Positions 42,206 to 50,641 of a DNA stretch of 64,000 nt are shown piece by piece (positions within the stretch are counted from its first letter, which is position 1; each line of letters opens with the position of its first letter). Both the position numbers and the translations under genes were made by a program. Source of the DNA: Bradyrhizobium retamae. Its GTDB lineage: Bacteria > Pseudomonadota > Alphaproteobacteria > Rhizobiales > Xanthobacteraceae. Location: NCBI RefSeq assembly GCF_001440415.1, contig NZ_LLYA01000001.1:124001-188000 (forward strand), given 5' to 3'. The notes beneath the pieces were generated by a model that was not told where the DNA came from, did not search any database, and saw only the letters and a program-made list of their open reading frames with translations.

Positions 42206-42835
42206 ATGTCTGACGTTCACACCTCTTCCAGCGATGTCGCCTTCACTTCGGCGGTGAAGGCGATCCAGACCCGCAAGGGCTCGCGCGAGGCCTATGCCAG
42301 CGTCGAGGCGCGCGGCGGCTGGCGCGTCGAGATCGACGAAAACCTCGCCGGCTTCCTCACCGAGACCACGAGCTTCTATCTCGCGACCGCTTCCGCCGAC
42401 GGCCAGCCTTACATCCAGCACCGCGGCGGGCCGAAGGGCTTTGTCAAAATTCTCGACAAGAACACCATCGCGTTCGCCGATTACAGCGGCAACCGGCAGT
42501 ACATCAGCCAAGGCAATCTATCGGAGAATCCGAAGGCACATATTTTCGTGATGGACTATGCGCATCGCCGGCGCGTGAAGATCTGGGGCGAGGCGCGCGT
42601 GGTGGAAGACGATCCGGCGCTGACGAAATCGCTGATGCCGCACGGTTACAAAGCGCGGCCCGAGCAGGTCATCCTGTTCAAGATTGCGGCGTGGGACACC
42701 AACTGCCCGCAGCACATTCCGCAGAAGTTCGACGCCGCCGGCGTCGCGCAGGCGTTGGCCGTGCGCGACGCCCGCATCGCCGAGCTCGAAGCGGAGCTGG
42801 CCGCTTTGCAGGGCCGGTCCGCTCCGGCAGGCTAG
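42206..42835 (+). CDS. Pyridoxamine 5'-phosphate oxidase-family flavin-binding protein
   Basis: A 209-residue split-barrel protein. It has the core FYLATASADGQPYIQHRGGP near residue 55, KNTIAFADYSGNRQYISQGN near 85, then AHIFVMDYAHRRRVKIWGEA, and a C-terminal Ala/Glu-rich helix. These proteins bind FMN or F420-like cofactors; the precise reaction cannot be set. ATG 42206 has a strong CGGGAGG signal at 5 bases. It is divergent from the LysR gene, which probably controls it. Its TAG stop is formed by the family K repeat. Confidence 0.87.
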   Translation: MSDVHTSSSDVAFTSAVKAIQTRKGSREAYASVEARGGWRVEIDENLAGFLTETTSFYLATASADGQPYIQHRGGPKGFVKILDKNTIAFADYSGNRQYISQGNLSENPKAHIFVMDYAHRRRVKIWGEARVVEDDPALTKSLMPHGYKARPEQVILFKIAAWDTNCPQHIPQKFDAAGVAQALAVRDARIAELEAELAALQGRSAPAG

Positions 42836-42886
42836 AGCGTTTTCAAGCGAAGTGGTACCGGTTCGCGTAAAGAAAACGCGTCAAAC
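42833..42886. repeat. Intergenic palindrome, family K (TAGAGCGTTTTCAAGCGAAG...)
   Basis: GCGTTTTC pairs with GAAAACGC, and ACCGGT lies at the centre. This is a common Rhizobiales/Bradyrhizobium palindrome. Its first TAG is the stop of the upstream gene. Confidence 0.78.
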
Positions 42887-42898
42887 AAAGAGCCATAG

Positions 42899-43630
42899 TC
42901 AGGCGGCTTGCTGTTGCACCGGCGCCCAGGCGAATTCCGGATAGTACAGCAGCATCATCCGGTCGACATAGGCGGTGAGATTGGCGAACTGCTCGGTCCG
43001 CTGCCGTAGCGCCGACTCGAAGAACGGCGTCAGGATTCCGGCGAGCGCGCCGAACGCGGTGGCGTCCGTGCCGCAGGGTGCTTCGCCCATCAGAAACGGC
43101 TTGTCGCCGAGCTGGACCGACAGCGCAAACAGCGAGCGGGCGGCAAGATCGATGTCCTCGTCCGGGGCGTGGCGGCCGAGGCCGCTGAGCAGGTAGTTTT
43201 CGGCGACGCGGAACTGGGCGTCCTCGCGCATCTTCTCGCGCAGATGCGCCGGCGCGCTGTCGAAGAAATGCGCAGGGCCCTTGGCAAAATTGTCGCCGTC
43301 GATCCAGCGCGCGCCGACCAGCGCCCAATAAATATGATGCTCGATCATCCGCTCGAACGCCCAGGCCTGCGCCCGCGCCTGCAGGCTGAGCGGCGCATCG
43401 AAGTCGAAACCATATTTGGCTTCCAGATGCGCGCGAATGAAGGTGGAATCGGCGATCGTCTCGGCCTCGTCGACGATGTACGGCAACTGCCCCTTGGGAG
43501 AAGCCGGCGGCTTGGCCTTCTCCTTGCGATAGGCAAGACCGGCCATCTTGAGCTGGACCTCGGTCTTGGTCACAAAGGGACTGATCTCCGGCAGGCCGAA
43601 GCCGGCACCGAAGCCGTAGAGGGTAATCAT
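42899..43630 (-). CDS. Glutathione S-transferase-like protein (metaxin/FAX type)
   Basis: A 243-residue GST-fold protein. The N-terminal thioredoxin-like domain (MITLYGFGAGFGLPEISPFV) lacks a clear Cys/Ser catalytic motif. It is followed by SPKGQLPYIVDEAETIADST, the cis-Pro region, and a helical C-terminal domain with GTDATAFGALAGIL, as in metaxin/failed-axon-connections relatives. The operator-like palindrome at 43675 lies 45 bases upstream, matching one before the divergent WYL regulator. It is therefore probably a target of that regulator. The substrate is unknown. Confidence 0.85.
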   Translation of the reverse strand: MITLYGFGAGFGLPEISPFVTKTEVQLKMAGLAYRKEKAKPPASPKGQLPYIVDEAETIADSTFIRAHLEAKYGFDFDAPLSLQARAQAWAFERMIEHHIYWALVGARWIDGDNFAKGPAHFFDSAPAHLREKMREDAQFRVAENYLLSGLGRHAPDEDIDLAARSLFALSVQLGDKPFLMGEAPCGTDATAFGALAGILTPFFESALRQRTEQFANLTAYVDRMMLLYYPEFAWAPVQQQAA

Positions 43631-43674
43631 GCTGGTCTCCCGATCTCAAAAACGCGCCCGAGGCTAGCGCCCCC

Positions 43675-43698
43675 CTGCTGCCACCATGGTGTCAGCAG
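43675..43698. promoter_or_regulatory. Operator-like palindrome, copy 1 (GST promoter)
   Basis: CTGCTG-CCACC-ATGGTG-TCAGCAG: 22 of 24 positions are self-complementary around CCATGG. Nearly the same sequence occurs at 43987-44010. It overlaps the 3' end of the small ORF. Confidence 0.65.
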
Positions 43699-43940
43699 CA
43701 GCAGTGCCGGCCGCCGCCTTCCTCCTGCCGCGGCGAACGGGGCTTGCGCGCCCACGACGCAAGCTGCTCTTGCGCCAGGGCGCACATGGCGACGAGCGAA
43801 CGCCAGGCCAGCTCAACCATCGCCCAGCGCAGGTCGGTGGTGACGCAGTGGATGGAAACGAGCTGTTCCAATGCAAATCGGTGGGCATTCACGAGAGGTC
43901 CGCGGCTTTGCCGGAAGCCGAATTCGCGGAAAATGGTCAT
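43692..43940 (-). CDS. Small protein of unknown function with a Cys tail
   Basis: An 82-residue ORF, MTIFREFGFRQSRGPLVNAH then LEQLVSIHCVTTDLRWAMVE, ending in GGGRHCCC. ATG 43940 has GGGA 8 bases upstream, and third codon positions are GC-rich as in real genes here. It lies between the GST gene (same strand, 61 bases further) and the divergent WYL regulator, each side carrying the palindromic operator. I do not recognise the family. It may be co-regulated with the GST gene. Confidence 0.5.
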   Translation of the reverse strand: MTIFREFGFRQSRGPLVNAHRFALEQLVSIHCVTTDLRWAMVELAWRSLVAMCALAQEQLASWARKPRSPRQEEGGGRHCCC

Positions 43941-43986
43941 GGACAAGTTCCCTTTAATTGAGGTGTTGTCCCGATATACAAAACCC

Positions 43987-44010
43987 CTGCTGCCAACATG
44001 CTGTCAGCAT
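43987..44010. promoter_or_regulatory. Operator-like palindrome, copy 2 (regulator/small-ORF promoter)
   Basis: CTGCTG-CCAAC-ATGCTG-TCAGCAT: differs from copy 1 at three of 24 positions, lying 33 bases before the regulator start and 47 before the small-ORF start. Confidence 0.65.
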
Positions 44011-44042
44011 CGCGGGCCATCGATCAGGAAAAGAGACGAGCC

Positions 44043-44741
44043 ATGAGACGGGCCGACCGGCTGTTTCAGATCATTCAGGTGCTCCGGCGCACCCGCAAGC
44101 CCTTGACCGCGGACGCGATCGCGGCGGAGCTGGAGACTTCGAAGCGAACCATCTACCGCGATATAACGACCCTGATCGAACAGCGCGTGCCGATCCGCGG
44201 CGAAGCCGGCGTCGGCTACATCCTGGAAAAAGGCTTCGACCTGCCGCCCTTGATGCTCACGCCAGATGAGATCGAGGCCTGCGTGCTCGGCGCGCAATGG
44301 GTGGTCGGCCACGCCGATCCGGCATTGGCACGCGCAGCCCAGGATCTGATGGCGAAAGTCGCCGAGACGGTGCCCGAACGGCTGCGGCCATTCGTGCTGG
44401 AGCCGGCCAGCCGCGCCCGACGGGCATGGAACCGGGAGCCCGACCGCATCGACATGGTGCGGACGCGGGCGCAGATCCACGACGGCAAGAAGATCACGCT
44501 GAACTATCGCGACGAGCATGGCCGCGACAGCCAGCGCACGATCTGGCCGATCGCGGTCGGCTATCACGAGGCGGTGCGGATACTGGCGGCGTGGTGCGAG
44601 TTGCGGAAGGATTTTCGCAGTTTTCGCACCGACCGCGTCGTCGACGCGGTCTATCACGACGAAAAATATCCGGAACGGCGCGATATCCTGCGGGCGAAAT
44701 GGCGGCGCAGCCTGGTCTGGGAAGCGCCGAAGGATACTTGA
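44043..44741 (+). CDS. YafY-type HTH_11/WYL transcriptional regulator
   Basis: A 232-residue regulator. The N-terminal helix-turn-helix MRRADRLFQIIQVLRRTRKP is followed by AIAAELETSKRTIYRDITTL, the DeoR/HTH_11 recognition helix. The WYL domain (about 130-215) reads KKITLNYRDEHGRDSQRTIW then PIAVGYHEAVRILAAWCELR. ATG 44043 is preferred to 43998, which would place the start inside the operator. It is divergent from the small ORF and the GST gene. The duplicated palindromes suggest it represses itself and the GST promoter. The ligand is unknown. Confidence 0.88.
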   Translation: MRRADRLFQIIQVLRRTRKPLTADAIAAELETSKRTIYRDITTLIEQRVPIRGEAGVGYILEKGFDLPPLMLTPDEIEACVLGAQWVVGHADPALARAAQDLMAKVAETVPERLRPFVLEPASRARRAWNREPDRIDMVRTRAQIHDGKKITLNYRDEHGRDSQRTIWPIAVGYHEAVRILAAWCELRKDFRSFRTDRVVDAVYHDEKYPERRDILRAKWRRSLVWEAPKDT

Positions 44742-44787
44742 GGCTGGTCGCTGGTCGCCGCCGTCATTCCGGGCTAAACGCTGAAAC

Positions 44788-45114
44788 ATGCAAGGAATCG
44801 CCGCCTACGACCAAAACCCCTGCCAGGCCTGCGGCGCGTGCTGCAGCTACTCGCAGAACTGGCCGCGTTTCACCACCGAGGACGATGCGACGCTCGACCT
44901 GATTCCGGAAAGATTCGTCAACGAACGGCTGTCGGGAATGCGCTGCGACGGCGAGCGCTGTTCGGCGCTGTCAGGCAAGGTCGGCGAGGCGACGTCGTGC
45001 CTGGTCTACGCGGTGCGGCCCGAGGTGTGCCGCACCTGCATGCCCGGTGACGTGGAGTGTGCGATGGCGCGAAAGCGGCACGGATTGCCGATACTTCCCG
45101 CCCTTCCTGCCTAG
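44788..45114 (+). CDS. YkgJ family cysteine-cluster protein
   Basis: A 108-residue protein with two cysteine clusters: NPCQACGACCSYSQNWPRF at the N-terminus, and MRCDGERCSAL, TSCLVYAVRPEVCRTCMPGD and VECAMARK later. The CxxCxxCC pattern is that of the zinc/iron-chelating YkgJ family. The family's role is poorly defined. It lies 46 bases after the WYL regulator on the same strand and could be co-transcribed. Confidence 0.85.
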   Translation: MQGIAAYDQNPCQACGACCSYSQNWPRFTTEDDATLDLIPERFVNERLSGMRCDGERCSALSGKVGEATSCLVYAVRPEVCRTCMPGDVECAMARKRHGLPILPALPA

Positions 45115-45155
45115 TGCGCAATTGCGCACGGGCGCAGGGATGACGGCAGTGCAAG

Positions 45156-45560
45156 TTACGCCGTCACCGCTTCCGCAAAATCTTCGTCGTCGATCTCATC
45201 CTCGATCGGCTTGAAGGTCGAGAGCGGTTTGGTCGAAAGAGTGATCGGCTTGCGACCACCGTGCGATGACGACGAGGCGGAACGCACGGCGGGTTCGCGC
45301 GACAGCGCGTAGAGGGTGGAGCCGACCCGGCCGCCGAAATGGATCAGCTCGCGTTCGGTGCAGCTCGCGGCGATGGCGATGGCCAGCGCGTGGAGGTGGC
45401 TGCGGCGGTAGCAGAACAGCGCCAGCATGGCGCGGACGTCGGACGAAACGCTTTCCACCAGCAGCGACAGCCCGTGCGGATTGGCGCGATACATCTCGCC
45501 CAGCAGTTCGTCCCGGACCGGACAAAAATCGTTCTCGAAGGCGTCGCGGCTTGAAAACAT
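45156..45560 (-). CDS. Conserved hypothetical protein
   Basis: A 134-residue protein, MFSSRDAFENDFCPVRDELL... with a helical first two thirds (SVSSDVRAMLALFCYRRSHL, AIAIAASCTERELIHFGGRV), a Ser-rich stretch and an acidic C-terminus (IEDEIDDEDFAEAV). ATG 45560 has GGGAGA 8 bases upstream. No signal peptide or catalytic motif is seen. I do not recognise a named domain. Confidence 0.7.
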   Translation of the reverse strand: MFSSRDAFENDFCPVRDELLGEMYRANPHGLSLLVESVSSDVRAMLALFCYRRSHLHALAIAIAASCTERELIHFGGRVGSTLYALSREPAVRSASSSSHGGRKPITLSTKPLSTFKPIEDEIDDEDFAEAVTA

Positions 45561-45740
45561 TGCGGTTCTCCCTTTCCGGAAGATGCCGTGTAATTCTCTA
45601 ATGAAGGGTTAACCACCTGCACCAGTAGTGTTCCGGGGCGCTTGCCTGTGACGCCTGAACCGGAATCAGAACGTGATTCGCGCCAACGTGGATACGCCTT
45701 CCGAATTCGGAGAAGATTGGACTGATGCCACCAGGCGCGA

Positions 45741-46133
45741 TCAGTTCGCCGCCATGTAAATCGCCAGGCCGAAACCGGTGAGATGATGCAGCGCCTGATC
45801 GACGCCGATCAGCGTCCAGAACCACGGATGCTCGTTTTCGAGCGTGACGCCGAACCGGGAGGCGATGATCCCCTTGAGGCGGTCGACGGTGATGTGGATG
45901 AAGAAATCGATAAACGCGACGAACCAGAATCGCGGCGCGACGATCAGGATCAACGCCAGCGATACCGCGAGGTGCACGAGGCAATGCGCAAGCAGCGGCA
46001 TCGCCCAGCCAGTCTTTTGATCCTTGCCGATCGCCATCCAGGAAGTTTGCAGCATGAAATCGGCAATGACGTGCTTCACGGTGAGAAGCAGCATCCATCC
46101 GACCAGCGCACCTACCGGGATCGAGGACGACAT
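45741..46133 (-). CDS. DUF3307 family membrane protein
   Basis: A 130-residue inner-membrane protein with about four hydrophobic segments. It has the DUF3307 pattern LLLTVKHVIADFMLQTSWMA, then GWAMPLLAHCLVHLAVSL and FIDFFIHITVDRLKG, with His/Asp residues conserved in the membrane. ATG 46133 is chosen; TTG codons upstream could extend it by five residues. Function unknown. It is isolated. Confidence 0.78.
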   Translation of the reverse strand: MSSSIPVGALVGWMLLLTVKHVIADFMLQTSWMAIGKDQKTGWAMPLLAHCLVHLAVSLALILIVAPRFWFVAFIDFFIHITVDRLKGIIASRFGVTLENEHPWFWTLIGVDQALHHLTGFGLAIYMAAN

Positions 46134-46513
46134 CGAGGGAAACAACAAAGCTGACGCCCTTTGCTGGGACTGACGAGATGGCGAAAAACCGGGACCTAGG
46201 CTGTCAGCGCAATGTTCTTGTCAAACCCGGACTATTCGAACGTTGCCTTTATTTATGACACCTCCCGCGGCGGAATGCACCTGTGGGTAGTCTGAAAATC
46301 GCACGGTGTGGCGGAACTGCGATACTGCGGCAACGGCGCGCAGCGTGGCCCGGGCAAGGTTACCGGCGGGCCCGCTTTGCCAATCCCATAAGAGCGGGCT
46401 ATCATTGGCCGGCAGCCAAAATTATCGTTCTTTTCTAGGTATTTACAAATCCATTCGGACGGCCTGCGGCGCCCAGCCCGGCGGCAACACGTCCCTGACC
46501 CCGGGTGCGAGCC
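46134..46513. other. 380-base gap without a recognised gene
   Basis: Lies between divergent DUF3307 and TAXI genes. It contains a more AT-rich stretch near 46410-46455 that may hold the TAXI promoter. No tRNA, repeat family member or convincing small ORF is seen. Confidence 0.5.
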
Positions 46514-47923
46514 ATGCGAGCCGAAACCCCAACGCCGCATCCGAAAATGCCGCGTTGCCGCTCGCGGGCGGTCAAGAGCAACCGGACCCAGATCCTGCTG
46601 TTTTCCATCCTGACGCTAGTCCTGACCGCCGCGGTGGTGTGGGGTGGCCGGACGCTGCTGCGCAATTCCGAAACGCTGGTATTTGCCGTCGGTGATACCG
46701 GCGGTCCGGAGGCGCGCTTCGCTGCCCGGCTGGCGACGGTGCTGAAGAACAATTCCTCGCGGCTGCGGCTCAAGATCGTGCCCAACGGCGACAGTGCCAA
46801 GGCGTTGTCGCAGTTCGACCGCAAGGAGGCCAACCTTGCCATCTTGCGCACCGACGCCAGGATTCCGCCCCGCGCCCGCGCGCTGGCGATCCTCGAACAC
46901 GACCTGCTTCTCTTGATCAGCCCGAACGGCAAGAAAATCAAATCCGTCGCGGAGCTGAAGAAAAAGAAGATTGCCGTCATAGCCGACAACGAGAGCGGGG
47001 CTGCGCTGGTGCGCAACATTCTCGAGCTCTCCGACACCCCGGATGCGGCGGCGCGGGTCCAGATGGCCTCGCCGGGCGCGACCTTCGACCAGTTGTTCGC
47101 CGCGGGCTTCGGCGCCGTGGTCAAGATCGCGCACGCCTCGCAGATCGTAAAGGACAAAAGTTACCAGCAATTTTCCCGACGCGGCAGCTTCACCCTGAAT
47201 GCGATCGAATCGGCAAAGGCGATCGCGAGGAAGTACCCGGCGATCTCGGAGGAGACGGTGGCGACCGGAATGCTGTCCGCCTCCCCCGCTGTCCCTGCGG
47301 AAGACGTCGAGACGATCGGGCTCGAATGGCTGCTGGTCGCCCAATCCAAGCTCTCGACCACCACCGTGGGCGACCTTGCGCGGATCATCTACGAGAACAA
47401 GGCCGAGCTTGCGCTACCCGACGGCTTCGCCTCCAAGATCGAGCCCGCAGAGACCGACAAGGACGCCTTCGTCGTGGCGCATCCGGGCGCCGCCGAATAC
47501 ATCAACGACGACACCAAGTCCTTTGTCGAGCGCTACAGCGATTTGATGTATGTGGCGCTATTGGCGCTCAGCATCATCGGCTCGATCTTTGCCGCCATCT
47601 ACGCCAAGATCACCCGGATCGCACCGGAAAAGGCCAGCCAGCTCGCGACCGCAATTCTCGATATCGGCGAACGCGTCGAGCACGCCAACTCTCTCGACGC
47701 GCTCGACGAACTGCAGGACGAGCTGGAAGCAATCCTGCGCGGCGTGGTGATTGGCTTGCGCGACGGCACCATCAGTAGCGACGGGCTGGATACCTTCAAG
47801 CTCGGCTATGAATTCGTGCGCGACGAAATCGGCCTGCGCCGCGAACATCTCAAGCGGTATGCCGCGCATGATCATCCGCAGGACGACAAGGTCGTGGTCG
47901 TGAAGACCGCGCAGAGCGCGTAA
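46514..47923 (+). CDS. TAXI-family TRAP solute-binding protein, anchored in the membrane
   Basis: A 469-residue protein. A basic N-terminus is followed by a membrane segment (ILLFSILTLVLTAAVVWGGR, about 26-46). A periplasmic TAXI-type binding domain (about 55-335) follows, including LVFAVGDTGGPEARFAARLA and SVAELKKKKIAVIADNESGA. A second membrane segment (LMYVALLALSIIGSIFAAIY, near 345) leads into a C-terminal cytoplasmic coiled coil (EHANSLDALDELQDELEAIL). Usual TAXI proteins are free periplasmic proteins beside a fused DctQM permease; none is adjacent here. It may be a sensor or an orphan subunit. ATG 46514 is preferred over GTG 46505. Confidence 0.85.
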   Translation: MRAETPTPHPKMPRCRSRAVKSNRTQILLFSILTLVLTAAVVWGGRTLLRNSETLVFAVGDTGGPEARFAARLATVLKNNSSRLRLKIVPNGDSAKALSQFDRKEANLAILRTDARIPPRARALAILEHDLLLLISPNGKKIKSVAELKKKKIAVIADNESGAALVRNILELSDTPDAAARVQMASPGATFDQLFAAGFGAVVKIAHASQIVKDKSYQQFSRRGSFTLNAIESAKAIARKYPAISEETVATGMLSASPAVPAEDVETIGLEWLLVAQSKLSTTTVGDLARIIYENKAELALPDGFASKIEPAETDKDAFVVAHPGAAEYINDDTKSFVERYSDLMYVALLALSIIGSIFAAIYAKITRIAPEKASQLATAILDIGERVEHANSLDALDELQDELEAILRGVVIGLRDGTISSDGLDTFKLGYEFVRDEIGLRREHLKRYAAHDHPQDDKVVVVKTAQSA

Positions 47924-47924
47924 A

Positions 47925-48788
47925 CTACACGTTAACGGGCACCCGTGCCCTTATCTCGGCGATCTTGCGCTTGAGCGCGGTCTGCCGCGGGTCGGGCGAG
48001 ACGGCGGCGCGCGCTTCGGCGATCGCGCCGGCGAGATCTGACAAGGCCAGCGCGCCATCGAAGGTCGGCTTGGCAAGCCCGTCGATGATCGCGTTCCAGT
48101 CCGCCATGCCCTGCCGATAGACGTCGCCATAGCCCTCGATCATGGTCGCAGTCTGGATGACCGTGGGCGCGGCTTGGGGCTGCTTGGTCAGGCTGCGGTC
48201 AATCATGTGCAGCCAGCGTTCGACCCAGACCCGCTCCTTGGCATAGCGCACCGAAAGCAGCCGCCATCGCCGCAGCCCGGCCTCGATCTTGAGGCGGCGA
48301 ATGCCGAAGCGACTTGCCGTACTAAAGCGGATCGAAACGCGCTTGTGCGCCCAACCCACCCATTCGATGGCATCGAGCAGGTATTCGGCGACGACGGCGG
48401 GAAGCGCCCCGATCAACTCTTCAAGCCGGAATTTCCTGATATCCACGGACCCGGCCGACCCGCCGGGCGGGCCACTGAGTTCGGCGAGCTTGAGCTGCGC
48501 GATCCGGATCGGGTCCTGATAGCTCATGCGCACCGCCATCAGCCGCGCGATTTCGCCGAGCATCACGTCGTCGACGCCTCGTTTGCCGATGAACCGCCGC
48601 AGCCGGTCGACGTAGAGCCGGGCGTAGCTCGGGCCCTGATAGTCGATGAGGAGATGGATGGCCTTGCTCGCCACCGCCATCACCGGCTCCGGCAGCCCTT
48701 CGGGCAGGAACGGCGGCTCGTCGTCATCGTCGCCAATGAAATCGGCTAAGAGATAACGCAACGACGACAGAATACCGCGGTCTGACAC
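47925..48788 (-). CDS. Stand-alone DUF6537-like protein (indolepyruvate oxidoreductase C-terminal domain)
   Basis: A 287-residue protein with IHLLIDYQGPSYARLYVDRL near residue 45, EIARLMAVRMSYQDPIRIAQ near 80, RRWRLLSVRYAKERVWVERW near 175 and MIEGYGDVYRQGMADWN near 215. This series matches the C-terminal DUF6537 region of fused indolepyruvate oxidoreductases (from memory). Here it occurs without the thiamine-diphosphate or gamma-type catalytic domains. The start is GTG 48788 with GGAG 8 bases upstream; the cNMP-binding gene ends 17 bases before it, so the domain is not truncated by the neighbour. Function unknown. Confidence 0.72.
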   Translation of the reverse strand: MSDRGILSSLRYLLADFIGDDDDEPPFLPEGLPEPVMAVASKAIHLLIDYQGPSYARLYVDRLRRFIGKRGVDDVMLGEIARLMAVRMSYQDPIRIAQLKLAELSGPPGGSAGSVDIRKFRLEELIGALPAVVAEYLLDAIEWVGWAHKRVSIRFSTASRFGIRRLKIEAGLRRWRLLSVRYAKERVWVERWLHMIDRSLTKQPQAAPTVIQTATMIEGYGDVYRQGMADWNAIIDGLAKPTFDGALALSDLAGAIAEARAAVSPDPRQTALKRKIAEIRARVPVNV

Positions 48789-48805
48789 TCCTTGGGCTCC
48801 GGCCT

Positions 48806-49471
48806 CTACGCGGGTTTCGGCTCGGCTGCCGGCGCAGACTGCTGTGCCAGTCGCCGCTCAAGCGTTTCAATATTCTGAAACAGCCGGGCACTTGACAGCC
48901 GCAGGAAATAGAAGCCGAAGGCCGGGTTCTGCACGTAGAGCTCCTCAACCTTGGTGTAACTGACGCTCAGGATGAGGCCGGATTCGACGCATTCCAGCGT
49001 CTGGGTTCGCATGTTCGACGGCGACAGCATACCGAGCTCGCCAACGATGGCGCCTACCGGCAGCACGATGCCGGATTCGACCAGCTTGAACTTGCCGCTG
49101 ACGATATAGAGCATGTCCTCGGCCTTCTCATCCTTGTAGAACAGGATTTCGCCGGCCTGGCATTGGCGCTCGGTCATGAACGGCTTCAACCATTCCATCG
49201 ACAGGTCGCTGTTGACGGATTTTTTGACGTCGCGCACCAACTGCAACATCTGGTGCAGCCGATAGGAATTAACCAGCAGCATGATCAACTGCACCACCAT
49301 GACCAGGTAGTTTCGGGCGGGAATTGCGGTGATGATCAGGATGACGTTGGCGAGAATGCCGAAAATCCGCAAAGGGATCATGGTCTTCATCGTCGTGGTG
49401 GCAACCACGAAGATCGTGGCAAACAGCACACCGGCCGTTCCCGCGTGTTGTGCCAGATGAGACGTATCCAT
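48806..49471 (-). CDS. Membrane protein with cyclic nucleotide-binding domain
   Basis: A 221-residue protein. Two or three hydrophobic N-terminal segments (about 12-30, 35-50 and 55-68) are followed by a CRP/cNMP-type beta-barrel domain (about 100-195): AGEILFYKDEKAEDMLYIVS, LVESGIVLPVGAIVGELGML (the phosphate-cassette region, without the classical RTA arginine) and MRTQTLECVESG. This Popeye-like layout suggests a membrane-bound nucleotide or ligand sensor. It is followed 17 bases later by the DUF6537 gene, likely in one operon. Confidence 0.8.
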   Translation of the reverse strand: MDTSHLAQHAGTAGVLFATIFVVATTTMKTMIPLRIFGILANVILIITAIPARNYLVMVVQLIMLLVNSYRLHQMLQLVRDVKKSVNSDLSMEWLKPFMTERQCQAGEILFYKDEKAEDMLYIVSGKFKLVESGIVLPVGAIVGELGMLSPSNMRTQTLECVESGLILSVSYTKVEELYVQNPAFGFYFLRLSSARLFQNIETLERRLAQQSAPAAEPKPA

Positions 49472-49732
49472 TGGAGACCAACCAATTTTCTTCAGGGAGT
49501 GATCTAATTCACGTTTCTGTTGCCGTGCCCGCTATCGTAATGTCCGCGGGCTTGCTTTGGTATACGAGGAAAACGCGACTATTTGTCGGGATTCTCACCT
49601 TTCCGGGGTAAAATTCACCGCAATGGCGCTTGCTGGACAGTGCCGGCCGCGGCCTGGGTTTTGACAAGGCATTTGACGGTCCTCCCGGCCCGACGGCGCA
49701 CCAAGGCAGACAAAAGAATAATGGAGAACAGG

Positions 49733-50509
49733 ATGTCCGAAGCGGCGAGCGCACCAGTCCTTGAAATCAAAGGCCCGCGCGCCACCATCCGCCTCAACCG
49801 GCCGAAACATCTGAACCGGCTGCAGAGCGAGGATCTCGGCGAACTCATGAAACTGTTCGACCGGATCGAGGCCGATCCCGCGATCCGCGTGCTGGTGCTG
49901 ACCGGCACCGGCCGCGCGTTCAGCGCCGGCTATGATCTCAATTCGGTCGCGGACCGAGCGATCAGCGAGAAGGAACAGCCGAGCGCGGGATCGGCGTTTG
50001 AGGTCGTGGTCAACCGGCTGGAGGATCTCGGCGTGCCAACGATCTGCCGGCTTAATGGCGGCGTCTATGGCGGCTCGACCGACCTGGCGCTGGCCTGCGA
50101 TTTCCGCATTGGCGTCGACACGGCGGAAATGTTCATGCCGGCGGCACGGCTCGGCCTGCACTACTACAAGAGCGGTATTAAGCGCTACGTCTCGCGGCTC
50201 GGCGTCGACAATGCAAAGATGCTTTTTCTCACCGCGCAAAAAATCACCGCACCGGAAATGCTGCGGATCGGTTACCTCACTGCCATGGTGCCGGTGGCGA
50301 TGCTGGACGAGGAAGTGGATCGTCTCGCCACTATCTTGGCCGGCAACGCGCCGCTGGCGATGCGCGGCATGAAGCGCGCCATCAACGAATTCGCCCGCGG
50401 CAAGCTTGACGACGAGGCCGCCGACCTCCGCCACCGCGAGAGCATGCGCAGCGCCGAGATCAAGGAAGGCATCGAGGCGTTCGCGGAAAAACGGCCGCCG
50501 CGGTTTTAG
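49733..50509 (+). CDS. Enoyl-CoA hydratase/isomerase family protein
   Basis: A 258-residue crotonase-fold protein. It has IRLNRPKHLNRLQSEDLGEL near residue 22, GRAFSAGYDLNSV near 60, and the oxyanion-hole block ICRLNGGVYGGSTDLALACD near 103. ATG 49733 has GGAG upstream; ATG 49721 adds four residues. The gene is single, not next to other beta-oxidation genes. The substrate cannot be assigned. Confidence 0.87.
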   Translation: MSEAASAPVLEIKGPRATIRLNRPKHLNRLQSEDLGELMKLFDRIEADPAIRVLVLTGTGRAFSAGYDLNSVADRAISEKEQPSAGSAFEVVVNRLEDLGVPTICRLNGGVYGGSTDLALACDFRIGVDTAEMFMPAARLGLHYYKSGIKRYVSRLGVDNAKMLFLTAQKITAPEMLRIGYLTAMVPVAMLDEEVDRLATILAGNAPLAMRGMKRAINEFARGKLDDEAADLRHRESMRSAEIKEGIEAFAEKRPPRF

Positions 50510-50641
50510 AGCGGGGCGTATTTCGCGGCATGAAACACTCCTGAAACACGATTCTCTCCTTCGCGCGTGAACGCAGTTCGCCCCTGGTCCGACTGATGGG
50601 CAGGGACGCAACAACGGCCTCGTGCCAAGCAACTGGAGAAA

